A stretch of 64,000 bases of DNA from JAPORK01 sp026710285. GTDB taxonomy: Bacteria; Pseudomonadota; Gammaproteobacteria; Pseudomonadales; Endozoicomonadaceae. Positions 1-11,176 of the stretch are shown here, piece after piece (within the stretch, counting starts at the first letter, position 1; each line of letters begins with the position of its first letter). Below the pieces are notes generated by a model. The model searched no databases. It was not told the origin of the DNA and worked only from the letters and a program-made list of their open reading frames with translations. The stretch is from NCBI GenBank assembly GCA_965201045.1, contig OZ241746.1, forward strand, positions 5,146,001 to 5,210,000, in the 5' to 3' direction. Made by a program: the position numbers and the translations under genes.

Positions 1-149
1 TTTATAATAGTGCTGTTAACCTTTATCTTATAAAACGTACAGTTCTTTGATAGTTTAAACAATTCTTATCTGCTTATCTGCAAAAAAATAATTGAAAATA
101 AATTTTGAGTAAATGCTTAATAATCAATTACTTTTATAGGTCAATAATA

Positions 150-3100
150 ATGAAATTCACATCTGGAAAATTAGCAATATTACTCTTTTTATTAACTGAA
201 TTAATTGCTTATAGTCATAGTAATCTTGCAATATCATTTTTTAAACGTACAAATAACAATTATAAAAAAGTGCAGGTACCGTACAAAAAAAAAGATAATA
301 ATATTAAAGCTAAAAATCTACTTGTAAAAAGATCAAAAAAAAAACCAAAACTAAATGATTCAGAAGGTGACGATAATTCGGTATGGTCAAATGCTTTTAA
401 TTTTAATAAATTGCTGGGTTCAGAAGTAGATCCGCAAACAGGTACTTTTTTTGCATTTTTTAAAGCAGGCACCCTGCGTGGCAATCTGGGTCATGGACCA
501 AACATTAATTTAAAACTTAATTATCACAGTAATACTATAGATGATCCTGATGAAATAGGTTATGGGTGGAGCTGGAATTTAACCCACTTCAATCTTACCA
601 CTAACCAGTTAACAACAGCTTACGGACAAAGTTTTTATTTAGAAAATCATGGTAAAAATAAATGGGAACCACGTTACCACAAGTTAAAAGATATTAACAT
701 CACTGGTGATAAAAGTAATCATTTTGTAATTAGTTATGCCAACGGTATTAGGGAAACGCTTTCTCATCAGGGCTATATTACTCAGATGGAACAACAGGAT
801 GGCTGGAGTGTCCACTTTGTTTATAAACAAGGAACACACCTACTAAAAACTATTGTTGATGATCTAGGAAATAAAATAAGTCTGATAAGAAAACAGGGGT
901 ATCTTTTTGTCATCAGCCATAGCAGCAATGGTCAACCGGTAGTTGTTCGTATCGATACGCAAGATCATCAGGTACGTAAGCTGGCACTGTTATCAAAAAA
1001 TAATCAACAAATTCTACCTGAAACTTATATCAATTACACAAACAATAACCTTATATCTTCTGTTCAGTATCCTTACGGTATTAAAAAAACAGTCACCTAC
1101 AACTGTACACAAGCCATGAAATTTTCTTTACATGATCATTTAGCTAAGATGTGTGTTGTCACTCGTGAGTCAGTAAGTTCTGGTGGAGAACAATCGGAAC
1201 AAACAATTAATTACGAATATTCTGCATCGGATGAAGATCAGCATAATTACCTTGGTTATAATTCAGGTCTCCCTTATTTAACGGGTGCAAAGCAAGATGT
1301 TCTTTTTGAAGCGCCCGCTAATTATACTTATCATACAGTAAAAGACAATGGATTAACCAAAGAGGTACAAACATGGAATAAATATCATCTTCTGACTAAC
1401 GTACGGGTGATTAGTGATCATACCGGACATCTCTTATCAGAAGTAAAGAATTTCTTTTGTGATACGAATACATCCAATAATTGTGCTCATACCAGCTTCA
1501 GAGATTTACCGGCTACCTATAGTTTGCCACTAAAAATTATTACCCGAACCTGGGGTGATAATACAGATTCTGCAGCAATAGATATTGAAATAAAGACTTA
1601 TGATAATCATGGAAGGCTAACACAACATACAGACGCATATGGACGTACAACAGATATTTCTTATTGTCCTGTTGCTGGTGATGGTAGTGGATGCCCTGCG
1701 CTATCATCAAAATGGTCGTTAAGTGCATGGCCAAAATCTGTTGCCATTTATCCTGCCAGCTCATCGAAATTACCTCCGGTTATCACTTATTACAGCTATC
1801 ATAAATTCCCTGACTTTAATGGAAAAGATTACATACTGGTGCTTGACCATAAAACCATTAAGTCAAAAGATCAACAGGTCACACTGACCAGCCATTATTA
1901 TCAGGACCCTGTTAATGCACTCACTTATGGGCAGTTAAAACAGACAATTCTTACCGGCAAGGCAGAACAAGATGCTGCAAAAACGTCAATAGTACATGAT
2001 TTTCGCTATATTAAAAATTTAGCTGAAAACAGCCAGACAGTTTATAGCTCTGTTGTACTGGATAAAGATAAATCTCAACAACTCCCTGCTATAACAACCA
2101 GCCTTTTTACCCATCAGGTATTACAGCGTACTGATGCCTCTGGACAAAACATTACCCGTTATCATTATGACCTGCTGGGAAGGTTGATACAAACTGACAC
2201 AGCCGTAGGAACTGCTTTTGTAGCTTCAGTGCATTACAAATATATAAGAACCGCAGAAGAAAACCAGGTTCTTATTACCGCAGCCAATGGATTACAGCAT
2301 AAAATCATTTTTGATAATTTTGGTCGCCCGGTGATGCGCTTTGATGAAAGCATCTCAGCAAAGGGGGGGAGAAAGCCAGATCAATGGAGATTAACAAAAA
2401 AAATAGATTATGATCTGTATGGTCGGATTAAGAGTAAAATTGCCTATCTGTTGGATAAAAATAATAAATCAATTCCGCTTGTAACGACCAGGGATTACGA
2501 TGATATGGGGCGTATCCTGTATAGTCATCTGCCTGACGGAGAAACAGCTGTTACTCGCTATGATAATCCTGATCGTTGTATGATCAGTTACTCTGTGGAC
2601 CATCATGGTCTTCGTTCTCCGCTGACAGCTATTGGTAACAATTCGCTCAATAAGCCTGTATGGAAGCAAGTATTTCCCGCTTCTTCTGCACCTTTGCCTG
2701 ATATAAAAGCATTGTGCAAAATAGATAATCAACAGACAAATGTTAAACGTTATTTTACCACTTATGATGGTTTTGGACGTATTGTTATGACCAAAGATCC
2801 TTTAGGTCATATAGTTAAAAAACATTATGATTATATGGGTAATGTTGTGTCAGTTACAGATCCGGATAACAATACTATCCATTTACAATATAATCTGACA
2901 GGGAAGGTTACAGCTCGCTGGGTTCTTCCTGCTTCAGGAGGTAAATATCTTCTTGCTTCTGCCGGGTATAATGCCGCAGGTCAAGCTATATGGAAAGCCG
3001 GAGAAGATGGTAAAAAGACCTGGTTTACCTATACACCTTCCGGTCAGGTTGCCACCGCTGTTACACCAGCAGGACATACTATCTCCACAAAGTATAACGT

Positions 3101-5585
3101 TTTAGGATTGCCCGTTGCTAAATATGTAGATAACAAACTATTGCAAACAACAGGTTATGACCATATCACAGCTTTGCCAGTGATAAAAAATGATGTAACC
3201 GGTACAACAAAAGTGACTTATAGTATTGACAATTTACCATTACAACTAATTCATAAAGGTAAAAATAATTATCCGGATTATCATTTATCATGGCAATATG
3301 ATAATAATCGACGTGGGATCAGCTTTTTTAATATTGCTGGTGATCAGACACGTACTGCTTATGACAACCTTGGCAGAATAGCTGCATTATACTATCAGTC
3401 ACATACGGGTAAAGGAAAAACTTTATTAACACTTATATACGACAGTTTTTCGCGTATTTTTTCGATGAAATATGGAAGTGGAATGCAGCGGAAAATTACT
3501 TATGATTCATGGGGAAGAAAAAATCAAATTACTGATACACTGAGGAATAAACTACTAACCAGCTGGAATTTAAGTTATGATGCAAATGATAATATTACCA
3601 CCCTCATAAAACAGGCAGATAATCATCAACAGACCATTTTAAAATATCAGTATGATAATTTGGATAACCTGGTGACAATGGATTGTAAAGGTTCTGCCGG
3701 ATTACCTTTATGTCCGCGAGATACCGCTACCGGAGGTTCACAGATTAACAGTATTCCGGTGATTATTCATCAACACTATACTTTTACACCGTTGAATCGG
3801 CTGGCACAGGTCAGAGAAGTTTTACAAAATGCGGAAACAGGAAAAACATTAGATAAAATAGTTACTCATGAGTATAGTGATAAAAATGCTCCCTTACGTC
3901 TGCAACAAATAAGTACGCAGTGGAATAATAAGACAGCTATCACACATAAATTTAGTTATGATATTGCAGGTAATATGATAACAGATGGGGAAGGTAATCA
4001 TATTACCTATAATCCCTTTAACCAAATCACACATGTTGTTAAGCCAGACGGACAACAGGGCAGTTATACTTATAATGGTAATGATAAAGAAGTGTCCAGT
4101 AAAAATAGCTCAGGAACACATTATCTTTTTTATAGTGGCAATCAACTGATTAATGAACAAATTGACAGTCCGGAACAACAAACACACATCATTGATTATC
4201 AGGGTGTAGCTAAAGCGATTGATGGTGTTATTTATCAATACGATGAAAGTAACTATAAAAAAGATGTAATCGGTATATTGTCTAAAAAATCAAATAGTTC
4301 TAATGTTTATCAACTTAGTCAGCGTACTGTTTATAGTCCCTATGGCATGCGTTGGAATAGTAAACCTGCTGCTATTCCACTGTATCAATATAACTTAACA
4401 GGGTTTGATGGTGAACGTACAGATATCCTTACCGGTTGGCAATTTCTTGGTGCAGGACATCGAACGTATAATCCAAAGCTACGTAATTTTGTTAGTGAAG
4501 ATCCTGCAGGTGATGGTTACGCTTTTGGCAGTAATAATCCGGTTATGAAGACAGATCCTGATGGAAATATACCAGAGTGGCTGGGTAAAGTTTTTAAGTA
4601 TATGGGGTATGTTACTTCTTTTGGAGCGAAGACAAGCTCTTCCCGATGGTTAAGGGTTATCGGTTCTGCTGCTGCATCAGCGTTTATAACGTTAGCGTCT
4701 TGTGGAACGCTTGCTGTTATGACAGCACCCGGTATGATACTAAATGGTATTCCCTACTGTCTTTCTACTACTGCAGGAGTTGCACCGGCTAATAAGCCAC
4801 TTAATATTGCAGCTTCTGTTGTGGGTGCTGTACAGATAGTTGTATTTACTGCTGCCAATATAGCGTGTTTGGGATATAGTATCTTTTCTGCATTTTGTGC
4901 AACGGCAGAAATCGGTACCGCACTTGAAGCTGCTGGTGTAGAAGAAATTGAAATGAATACATTGAGAAGAATTACATCAACTGAATTAGAAACTAATGAA
5001 CGTTTATTTCGACACAGTATGATTCCTTTTCTGCAAAGGAGAGAAGGTATAAACTGGGTAGCAATGAGATGTGATAGTGACGTAACTAATGCGTGGAATA
5101 GTATTAATGGAATATATGGATATAATGAGGTTACCAGAACAGTGGGTACTGCCCTCATTGTAGCAAGAAGAACAGCAAGACAGATCAGTTTCTTAGAAAT
5201 GCAAAGACTGCTTAATGAAAGTTATAATATTCCTCATAATATTCTTGCTCTTCCTGATAATTTAGATGAGTCACTGCTAATTGATCTATTTACACCTTTA
5301 AGTCAGGAGTCTGTGGTTCTATCCGGCATAAATACAAGTGAAAACCTGGGTACAATATTTTCTAATCAGGGAGATCTGTTCGTACTGCAAAGCACAAAGA
5401 AAGTGGTACTTGCAAAATGGATCAGCGGTAGCTTTTCTGATAGCGAAGATCCTGTTAAATTCATGTCTTATGGCATAAATATTTTTGGCTCAGTAGATGA
5501 ATCATCGACCGGATCTCGTTATCTCTTATTTAGCTTAACACGTATGGATGCAAATACTATGATTAACAGATATTACAGATTGTAA
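150..5585 (+). CDS. RHS/YD-repeat giant exported protein with variable C-terminal tip
   Basis: An 1811-residue RHS-repeat protein. I chose the ATG at 150 rather than the upstream TTG at 105 because AGG at 138-140 is well spaced and the protein then opens with a signal sequence (MKFTSGKLAILLFLL). YD-type repeats fill most of the length, for example YDNLGRI and YDSFSRI. The RHS-associated core lies near residues 1400-1475 (GERTDILTGWQFLGAGHRTY, then SEDPAGDGYAFGSNNP and DPDGN). The two DPxG-type motifs are those linked to self-cleavage in RHS/TcC shells. After the core come a hydrophobic segment and a roughly 230-residue tip I do not recognise. RHS shells normally enclose a toxic C-terminus. 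Unlike T6SS RHS proteins there is no PAAR domain, and no immunity-like gene follows, so a eukaryotic target is more likely than bacterial competition (inference). It is paralogous to the gene at 20850. Confidence 0.9.
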   Translation: MKFTSGKLAILLFLLTELIAYSHSNLAISFFKRTNNNYKKVQVPYKKKDNNIKAKNLLVKRSKKKPKLNDSEGDDNSVWSNAFNFNKLLGSEVDPQTGTFFAFFKAGTLRGNLGHGPNINLKLNYHSNTIDDPDEIGYGWSWNLTHFNLTTNQLTTAYGQSFYLENHGKNKWEPRYHKLKDINITGDKSNHFVISYANGIRETLSHQGYITQMEQQDGWSVHFVYKQGTHLLKTIVDDLGNKISLIRKQGYLFVISHSSNGQPVVVRIDTQDHQVRKLALLSKNNQQILPETYINYTNNNLISSVQYPYGIKKTVTYNCTQAMKFSLHDHLAKMCVVTRESVSSGGEQSEQTINYEYSASDEDQHNYLGYNSGLPYLTGAKQDVLFEAPANYTYHTVKDNGLTKEVQTWNKYHLLTNVRVISDHTGHLLSEVKNFFCDTNTSNNCAHTSFRDLPATYSLPLKIITRTWGDNTDSAAIDIEIKTYDNHGRLTQHTDAYGRTTDISYCPVAGDGSGCPALSSKWSLSAWPKSVAIYPASSSKLPPVITYYSYHKFPDFNGKDYILVLDHKTIKSKDQQVTLTSHYYQDPVNALTYGQLKQTILTGKAEQDAAKTSIVHDFRYIKNLAENSQTVYSSVVLDKDKSQQLPAITTSLFTHQVLQRTDASGQNITRYHYDLLGRLIQTDTAVGTAFVASVHYKYIRTAEENQVLITAANGLQHKIIFDNFGRPVMRFDESISAKGGRKPDQWRLTKKIDYDLYGRIKSKIAYLLDKNNKSIPLVTTRDYDDMGRILYSHLPDGETAVTRYDNPDRCMISYSVDHHGLRSPLTAIGNNSLNKPVWKQVFPASSAPLPDIKALCKIDNQQTNVKRYFTTYDGFGRIVMTKDPLGHIVKKHYDYMGNVVSVTDPDNNTIHLQYNLTGKVTARWVLPASGGKYLLASAGYNAAGQAIWKAGEDGKKTWFTYTPSGQVATAVTPAGHTISTKYNVLGLPVAKYVDNKLLQTTGYDHITALPVIKNDVTGTTKVTYSIDNLPLQLIHKGKNNYPDYHLSWQYDNNRRGISFFNIAGDQTRTAYDNLGRIAALYYQSHTGKGKTLLTLIYDSFSRIFSMKYGSGMQRKITYDSWGRKNQITDTLRNKLLTSWNLSYDANDNITTLIKQADNHQQTILKYQYDNLDNLVTMDCKGSAGLPLCPRDTATGGSQINSIPVIIHQHYTFTPLNRLAQVREVLQNAETGKTLDKIVTHEYSDKNAPLRLQQISTQWNNKTAITHKFSYDIAGNMITDGEGNHITYNPFNQITHVVKPDGQQGSYTYNGNDKEVSSKNSSGTHYLFYSGNQLINEQIDSPEQQTHIIDYQGVAKAIDGVIYQYDESNYKKDVIGILSKKSNSSNVYQLSQRTVYSPYGMRWNSKPAAIPLYQYNLTGFDGERTDILTGWQFLGAGHRTYNPKLRNFVSEDPAGDGYAFGSNNPVMKTDPDGNIPEWLGKVFKYMGYVTSFGAKTSSSRWLRVIGSAAASAFITLASCGTLAVMTAPGMILNGIPYCLSTTAGVAPANKPLNIAASVVGAVQIVVFTAANIACLGYSIFSAFCATAEIGTALEAAGVEEIEMNTLRRITSTELETNERLFRHSMIPFLQRREGINWVAMRCDSDVTNAWNSINGIYGYNEVTRTVGTALIVARRTARQISFLEMQRLLNESYNIPHNILALPDNLDESLLIDLFTPLSQESVVLSGINTSENLGTIFSNQGDLFVLQSTKKVVLAKWISGSFSDSEDPVKFMSYGINIFGSVDESSTGSRYLLFSLTRMDANTMINRYYRL

Positions 5586-5768
5586 ATTGTACTCTTTATT
5601 GATCATATACCCTAAATGCTTAAAGAGTAATGCACTAAAATGATTTTTGATGGTTTAAGAATAAAATAACTTTATACATTAATTTGTAATCTAATATTTC
5701 TGCGATCTTGCTCATTGATTTTTTAAATATAAAATAGCTATGATACATGCTGCCTGTATTTAAAGAGG

Positions 5769-5954
5769 TTATGCCTCAAATTTGCGTACAAAATAAAACT
5801 CATACTGCTTAATATAAGTTCCAATAATTTTATCATGTTGCTCTTTTGATTTGAAAAAGTAAATTTTTTTCCTTGCCAGGCGTTTTAGTTGGGTTTGCAG
5901 ATTCAGGTTGTATCGTTGTGTTTTTTTGCTTACAACAATGCTATTTTTGGTCAT
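5769..5954 (-). pseudogene. IS1-family transposase (InsB) C-terminal remnant
   Basis: A 61-residue open frame whose sequence follows the C-terminus of IS1 InsB: TQRYNLNLQTQLKRLARK, then FFKSKEQHDKIIGTYI, which match the TQRIERHNLNL..HLARLGRK and FSKSVELHDKVIG parts of InsB. The catalytic N-terminal two thirds is missing, and I see no intact IS1 ends around it. It is a dead insertion-sequence fragment in the 480-bp gap between the RHS gene and the ankyrin array. The rest of that gap (5586-5768 and 5955-6067) shows nothing recognisable. Confidence 0.8.
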
Positions 5955-6067
5955 TACTTGACAGATATAGATAATTGTACTTTTTTATACGACTAAAATT
6001 AAATTTTAAAACCAATTGTTATAAATAGCTAAAAATAACTAATCGTTAATAATTTTTAATATATCGT

Positions 6068-7562
6068 ATGAAAAAACCCACAGATTGTAATTTTATCAGG
6101 TTAACCAAACTGTTAGCTGGATTAACAAAGATAGCAGAAAACGTGTTCTACTCTTTTTTTCTACTGGTATTGCTATTTTTTTGCCCGCTCTCTTTTGCTG
6201 TTTCTGAAAGTTTTATAATAAATGCCATCAAGAAAGGGGATGAAGAAACTATTGAGCAATTAACAAATGCAGGTCTTGATGTTAATAAAAGTCTTGGCTC
6301 AGAAGACTTATATGATTCTCCTTTTACGATCCCTCCTGATTGTTATACACCGCTTATGGTAGCTATTAAGTATGGACAAATAAATATAGTGAAAAACCTC
6401 ATTAACAAAGGCGCTACAGTTGATGCAACGGGTTATGATGGTATAACACAGTTAACTTGTGCAGCAATATATGGGCATACAGACATTATAATGTTTTTAA
6501 TTAGCGAAGGGCATGATATAGATGGAATAGCTCTTCAGGAGCGTCATACACCCCTAACATGTGCAATAGGAAATCAGCAGCGAGATACCATACAGCTTCT
6601 TATTCAACAAGGTGCTAATGTAAATAAATCAGGTTTTCTGTTTCCACCTTTAATGAGGGCAGTATTAGGCGATGATATTGAAACTATAAAACTATTGATT
6701 GCTAATAATGCAGATGTAGATGTAAAGTTCGATGGTTTAGGTACAACATCTTTAATGTATTCATCAGCAAAAGCAGAAAGCATAAACATTACAATGTTTC
6801 TTGTTGAAAATGGAGCCAATGTAAATGCACAAAGTCGTTGTGGTGAAACACCTCTAATGTTCGCAGCAAGGAAAGGAAACATATCAGCTGTCATGTATTT
6901 GCTTGACTATAAAGCCTGGGTGAATACAAAATCGTCTGCTGGAAACACAGCTTTAATGTATGCAGCACAAGGGAATAATCCTGCGGTTGTAAGATATCTG
7001 CTTGAAAACAGAGCCGATGTAAATATACAAAATGAGGATGGTTGTAATGCTTTAACCTTGTGCAATGGCAAGCGAGAATGGATTATGCAATATAATGGTT
7101 TTGGATAATGCACATGCTGATTTTGACATGAATAATCTGGCTAATATAAACGCTTTACAATATGCATTCAGAAGATACAAAGACAATAAAGAACAGGAAG
7201 ATAATTTGGTTAACCTCAAAACACTGGTTCGGTTTATAGAAAAAATACCTGAATATTCTGTAAAGCGTTATGGTAAGAAAAAGGAACAAGGTCTTTTTAT
7301 TTGTCATGAAAATGAAGATATTTTCATAACAGATATCTCTGTTTTAAAAAAATTACGTTTACCCTGTCCACTGCAGGAAATGGCAGGCAGTGTAATACGA
7401 AAAACGATTAGCTATGCTGATTATAATGAACGAATAGCAGGTAGTGATTTGCCAGCTCATCTTATTAGTTATCTGAATGAAGATGCACTACCATTATCAT
7501 TCAAGTGCCGTATGAAGCTGGAGGATATTATAGCTAAAGCAGAAAATAACGAGGATTCCTGA
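6068..7562 (+). pseudogene. Ankyrin-repeat exported protein, array copy 1, frameshifted
   Basis: First gene of a five-copy tandem array. From about residue 50 it is almost identical to copy 2 (7773-9263), but its signal-sequence region differs (MKKPTDCNFIRLTKL, ending LLFFCPLSFA). One extra T at 7058/7059 (ACCTTGTGC here, ACCTGTGC in the other copies) shifts the frame. The first frame ends at 7108 after 346 residues, and the rest, including the C-terminal SOCS-like segment at 7368-7475, continues in another frame to 7562. The truncated product would keep the signal sequence and ankyrin repeats but lose the conserved C-terminal domain. The tract is not a long homopolymer, so phase variation is unlikely. 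The near identity to copy 2 points to recent inactivation or gene conversion. Confidence 0.85.
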
Positions 7563-7599
7563 CCGGTATAGTATGATACGGTCAACCTGTAAAGTTGAT
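7561..7599 (+). repeat. Conserved inter-ankyrin hairpin pair (first copy)
   Basis: Just after the stop codon comes an 8-bp stem with one bulged G (GACCG(G)TAT / ATACGGTC, 7561-7583), then a small TCAAC/GTTGA hairpin (7582-7598). The same block follows copy 2 (9262-9300) and copy 4 (12663-12701) and is decayed after copy 3 (10961-). No T-run follows, so it is not a textbook terminator. It may stabilise mRNA 3' ends or simply travel with the duplicated unit. Confidence 0.6.
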
Positions 7600-7772
7600 C
7601 TGTTAAGCCAGTAGATGATTACAGCTAAATTTAAAAAATAAACTGATAATGCACATTATTTTTTACAAAATACCAATGAATGTGCTTTTCTATACATTTA
7701 AAATAAATTTTTATAATTAATTATTATAAAAAATCAGGTATAAACTAATAATTAATAACGTTGATATGTAGT

Positions 7773-9263
7773 ATGAAAAAGTTTATAGATCGTAATTTAA
7801 TTTTAATAATCAAGTGCTTATCAAATAATAAAAAAACAGTGAAAAAAATATTTTACCTGTTTTTCCCGTCATTACTATTCTTTTGTCCGGTTTCTTTTGC
7901 GGCTTCTGATAGTTATATAATAAATTCCATCAAGGAAGGGGATGAAGAAGCTGTTGAGCAATTAATAAAAACAGGTCTTGATGTTAATAAAAGTCTTAGC
8001 TCAGAAGACTTATATGATTCTCCTTTTAGGATCCCTCCTGATTGTTATACACCGCTTATGGTAGCTATTAAGTATGGACAAATAAATATAGTGAAAAACC
8101 TCATTAACAAAGGCGCTACAGTTGATGCAACGGGTTATGATGGTATAACACCGTTAACTTATGCAGCAAGGTGTGGGCATACAAACATTATAATGTTTTT
8201 AATTAGCAAAGGGCATGATATAGATGGAATAGCCCTTGGGAGGCGTCATACCCCCTTAACATGTGCAATAGGAAATCAGCAGCGAGACACTATACAGCTT
8301 CTTATTCAACAAGGTGCAAATGTAAATAAATCAGGTTTTCTGTTTCCACCTTTAATGAAGGCAGTATTAGGCGATGATATTGAAACTGTAAAACTATTGC
8401 TTGCTAATAATGCAGATGTAGATGTAAAGTGCGATGGTTTAGGTACAACATCTTTAATGTATTCATCAGCAGAAGAAGAAAGCATAAACATTACGATGTT
8501 TCTTGTTAAAAATGGAGCCAATGTAAATGCACAAAGTCGTTGTGGTGAAACACCTCTAATATTCGCAGCAAGGAAAGGAAACATATCAGCTGTCATGTAT
8601 TTGCTTGACCATAAAGCTGAGGTGAATACAAAATCGTCTGCTGGAAACACAGCTTTAATGTATGCAGCACAAGGGAATAATCCTGCGGTTGTAAGATATC
8701 TGCTTGAAAACGGAGCCGATGTAAATATACAAAACAAGAAGGGTTGTAATGCTTTAACCTGTGCAATGGCAAGCGAGAATGGATTATGCAATATAATGGT
8801 TCTGGATAATGCACATGCTGATTTTGACATGAATAATCTGGCTAATATAAACGCTTTACAATATGCATTCAGAAGATACAAAGACAATAAAGAACAGGAA
8901 GATAATTTGGTTAACCTCAAAACACTGGTTCGGTTTAGAGAAAAAATACCTGAATATTCTGTAAAGCGTTATGGTAAGAAAAAAGAACAAGGTCTTTTTA
9001 TTTGTCATGAAAATGAAGATATTTTCATAACAGATATCTCTGTTTTAAAAAAATTACGCTTACCCTGTCCACTGCAGGAAATGGCAGGCAGTGTAATACG
9101 AAAAACGATTAGCTATGCTGATTATAATGAACGAATAGCAGGTAGTGATTTGCCAGCTCATCTTATTAGTTATCTGAATGAAGATGCACTACCATTATCA
9201 TTCAAGTGCCGTATGAAGCTGGAGGATATTATAGCTAAAGCAGAAAATAACGAGGATTCCTGA
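7773..9263 (+). CDS. Ankyrin-repeat exported protein with SOCS-box-like C-terminus, copy 2
   Basis: A 496-residue protein. The start is the ATG of MKKFIDRNLILIIKCL, conserved in copies 2-5; an in-frame TTG 12 bp upstream is unlikely. A lysine-rich N-terminus and hydrophobic stretch ending PVSFA form a signal sequence. About eight ankyrin repeats (G.TPL..AA..G....V..LL..GA.VN pattern) run from roughly residue 85 to 350. A spacer follows, then a highly conserved end. At residues 433-468 (DNA 9069-9176), PLQEMAGSVIRK is followed 15 residues later by LPAHLISYL, which fits a eukaryotic SOCS box (BC-box-like plus Cul-box-like), as in host ASB proteins. The Cys normally in the BC box is Ala here. 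Ankyrin repeats would bind a host protein and the C-terminus could recruit Elongin/Cullin (inference). The family and export are well supported, the ubiquitin role is not proven. Confidence 0.85.
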   Translation: MKKFIDRNLILIIKCLSNNKKTVKKIFYLFFPSLLFFCPVSFAASDSYIINSIKEGDEEAVEQLIKTGLDVNKSLSSEDLYDSPFRIPPDCYTPLMVAIKYGQINIVKNLINKGATVDATGYDGITPLTYAARCGHTNIIMFLISKGHDIDGIALGRRHTPLTCAIGNQQRDTIQLLIQQGANVNKSGFLFPPLMKAVLGDDIETVKLLLANNADVDVKCDGLGTTSLMYSSAEEESINITMFLVKNGANVNAQSRCGETPLIFAARKGNISAVMYLLDHKAEVNTKSSAGNTALMYAAQGNNPAVVRYLLENGADVNIQNKKGCNALTCAMASENGLCNIMVLDNAHADFDMNNLANINALQYAFRRYKDNKEQEDNLVNLKTLVRFREKIPEYSVKRYGKKKEQGLFICHENEDIFITDISVLKKLRLPCPLQEMAGSVIRKTISYADYNERIAGSDLPAHLISYLNEDALPLSFKCRMKLEDIIAKAENNEDS

Positions 9264-9474
9264 CCGGTATAGTATGATACGGTCAACCTGTAAAGTTGAT
9301 CTGTTAAACCAGTAGATGATTACACCCAAATTTAAAAAATAAACTGATAATGCACACTATTTTTTGCAAAATACCAATGAATGTGCTTTTTTATACATTT
9401 AAAATAATTATTGATAACTAATTATTATAAAATGTCAGGTATAAACTAATAATTAATAACTTTTGATATGTAGT

Positions 9475-10962
9475 ATGAAAAAGTTCATAGATCGTAATTT
9501 AATTTTAATAATCAAGTGCTTATCAAATAATAAAAGAGTAGTGAAAAAAATATTTCACCTGTTTTTTCTGTCATTACTATTTTTTTGCCCGCTCTCTTTT
9601 GCGGCTTCTGATAGTTATATAATAAATTCCATCAAGGAAGGGGATGAAGAAGCTGTTGAGCAATTAATAAAAACAGGTCTTGGTATTAATAAAAGTCTGC
9701 GCAAAGAAGAAGACGATTCTCCTTTTCCGATCCGTCCTGATTGTTATACACCGCTTATGGTAGCTATTAAGTATGGACAAATAAATATAGTGAAAAACCT
9801 CATTAGTAAAGGCGCTACAGTTGATGCAACGGTTCAAAATGGTATAACACCGTTAACTTATGCAGCAAGGTATGGGCATACAGAAATTATAATGTTTTTA
9901 ATTAGCAAAGGGTATGATATAGATGGAATAGCTCTTCATGAGCGTCATACACCCCTAACATGTGCAATAGGAAATCAACAGCGAGATACCATCCAGCTTC
10001 TTATTCAACAAGGTGCTAATGTCAATAAATTAGGTTTTCTGTTTCCACCTTTAACGAAGGCAATACTAGAAAATGATATTGAAACTGTAAAACTGTTGAT
10101 TGCTAATAATGCAGATGTAAATGTAAGGTCCGATGTTTTTGATGAAACACCTTTAATGTATTCATCAGCAAAAGTAGAAAGGATAAATATTACGAAGTTT
10201 CTTATTAAAAATGGAGCCAATGTAAATGCACAAAATAACGATGGTGAAACGCCTCTAATGTACGCAGCAAATGGAGGAAACATATCAACTGTCATGTATT
10301 TGCTTGATCATAAAGCTGAGGTGAATATAAAATCGTCTGTTGGAAACACAGCTTTAATGTACGCAGCACAAGTGAATAATCCTGCGGTTGTAAGATATCT
10401 TCTTGAAAACGGAGCCGATGTAAATATACAAAATGAGTATGGTTGTAATGCTTTAACCTGTGCAATGGCAAGCGAGAATGGATTATGCAATATAATGGTT
10501 CTGGATAATGCACATGCTGATTTTAACATGAATAATCTGGCTAATATAAACGCTTTACAAGATGCATTCAGAAGATACAAAGACAATAAAGAACAGGAAG
10601 ATAATTTGGTTAACCTCAAAACACTGGTTCGGTTTATAGAAAAAATACCTGAATATTCTGTAAAGTGTTATGATACGAAAAGGGAACAAGGTCTTTTTAT
10701 TTGTCATGAAAATGAAGATATTTTCATAACAGATATCTCTGTTTTAAAAACATTACGCTTACCTTGTCCACTGCAGGAAATGGCAGGCAGTGTAATACGA
10801 AAAACGATTAGCTATGCTGATTATAATGAACGAATAGCAGGTAGTAATTTACCAGCTCATCTTATTAATTATCTGAATGAAGATGTACTACCACTATCAT
10901 TCAAGTGCCGTATGAAGCTGGAGGATATTATAGACCGAGCAGAAAATAATGAGGATTCCTGA
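9475..10962 (+). CDS. Ankyrin-repeat exported protein with SOCS-box-like C-terminus, copy 3
   Basis: A 495-residue paralog of copy 2, starting 1702 bp after it. The start is the ATG of MKKFIDRNLILIIKCL. The signal sequence ends LLFFCPLSFAA. The repeat region is more diverged than the ends: residues around 70 read RKEEDDSPFPIRPD, and repeat five reads NNDGETPLMYAANGGN. The conserved C-terminal segment lies at 10768-10875 (PLQEMAGSVIRK, then LPAHLINYL). Changes concentrated in the ankyrin repeats, with the ends held constant, are expected if the repeats choose different partners while the C-terminus keeps one common partner. It follows copy 2 by about 210 bp of duplicated spacer on the same strand. 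No strong Shine-Dalgarno sequence is visible, as for the other copies. Confidence 0.85.
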   Translation: MKKFIDRNLILIIKCLSNNKRVVKKIFHLFFLSLLFFCPLSFAASDSYIINSIKEGDEEAVEQLIKTGLGINKSLRKEEDDSPFPIRPDCYTPLMVAIKYGQINIVKNLISKGATVDATVQNGITPLTYAARYGHTEIIMFLISKGYDIDGIALHERHTPLTCAIGNQQRDTIQLLIQQGANVNKLGFLFPPLTKAILENDIETVKLLIANNADVNVRSDVFDETPLMYSSAKVERINITKFLIKNGANVNAQNNDGETPLMYAANGGNISTVMYLLDHKAEVNIKSSVGNTALMYAAQVNNPAVVRYLLENGADVNIQNEYGCNALTCAMASENGLCNIMVLDNAHADFNMNNLANINALQDAFRRYKDNKEQEDNLVNLKTLVRFIEKIPEYSVKCYDTKREQGLFICHENEDIFITDISVLKTLRLPCPLQEMAGSVIRKTISYADYNERIAGSNLPAHLINYLNEDVLPLSFKCRMKLEDIIDRAENNEDS

Positions 10963-11176
10963 CCGGTATAGTATATACGACCAACCTGTAAAATTGATCT
11001 GTTAAACCAGCATGATGATTACACCCAAATTTAAAAAATAAACTGATAATGCACATTATTTTTTGCAAAATACCAAAGCGTGTGCTTTTTTATACAATTA
11101 AAATAAATTTACATAATTAATTATTATAAAATGTCAGGCATAAACTAATAATTAATAGCTTTTGATGATGTATAGT

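Noticed and set aside
8306..8920. 204-codon minus-strand frame inside ankyrin copy 2
   Set aside because: Antisense shadow that recurs in every ankyrin copy because the repeats keep the reverse frame open.
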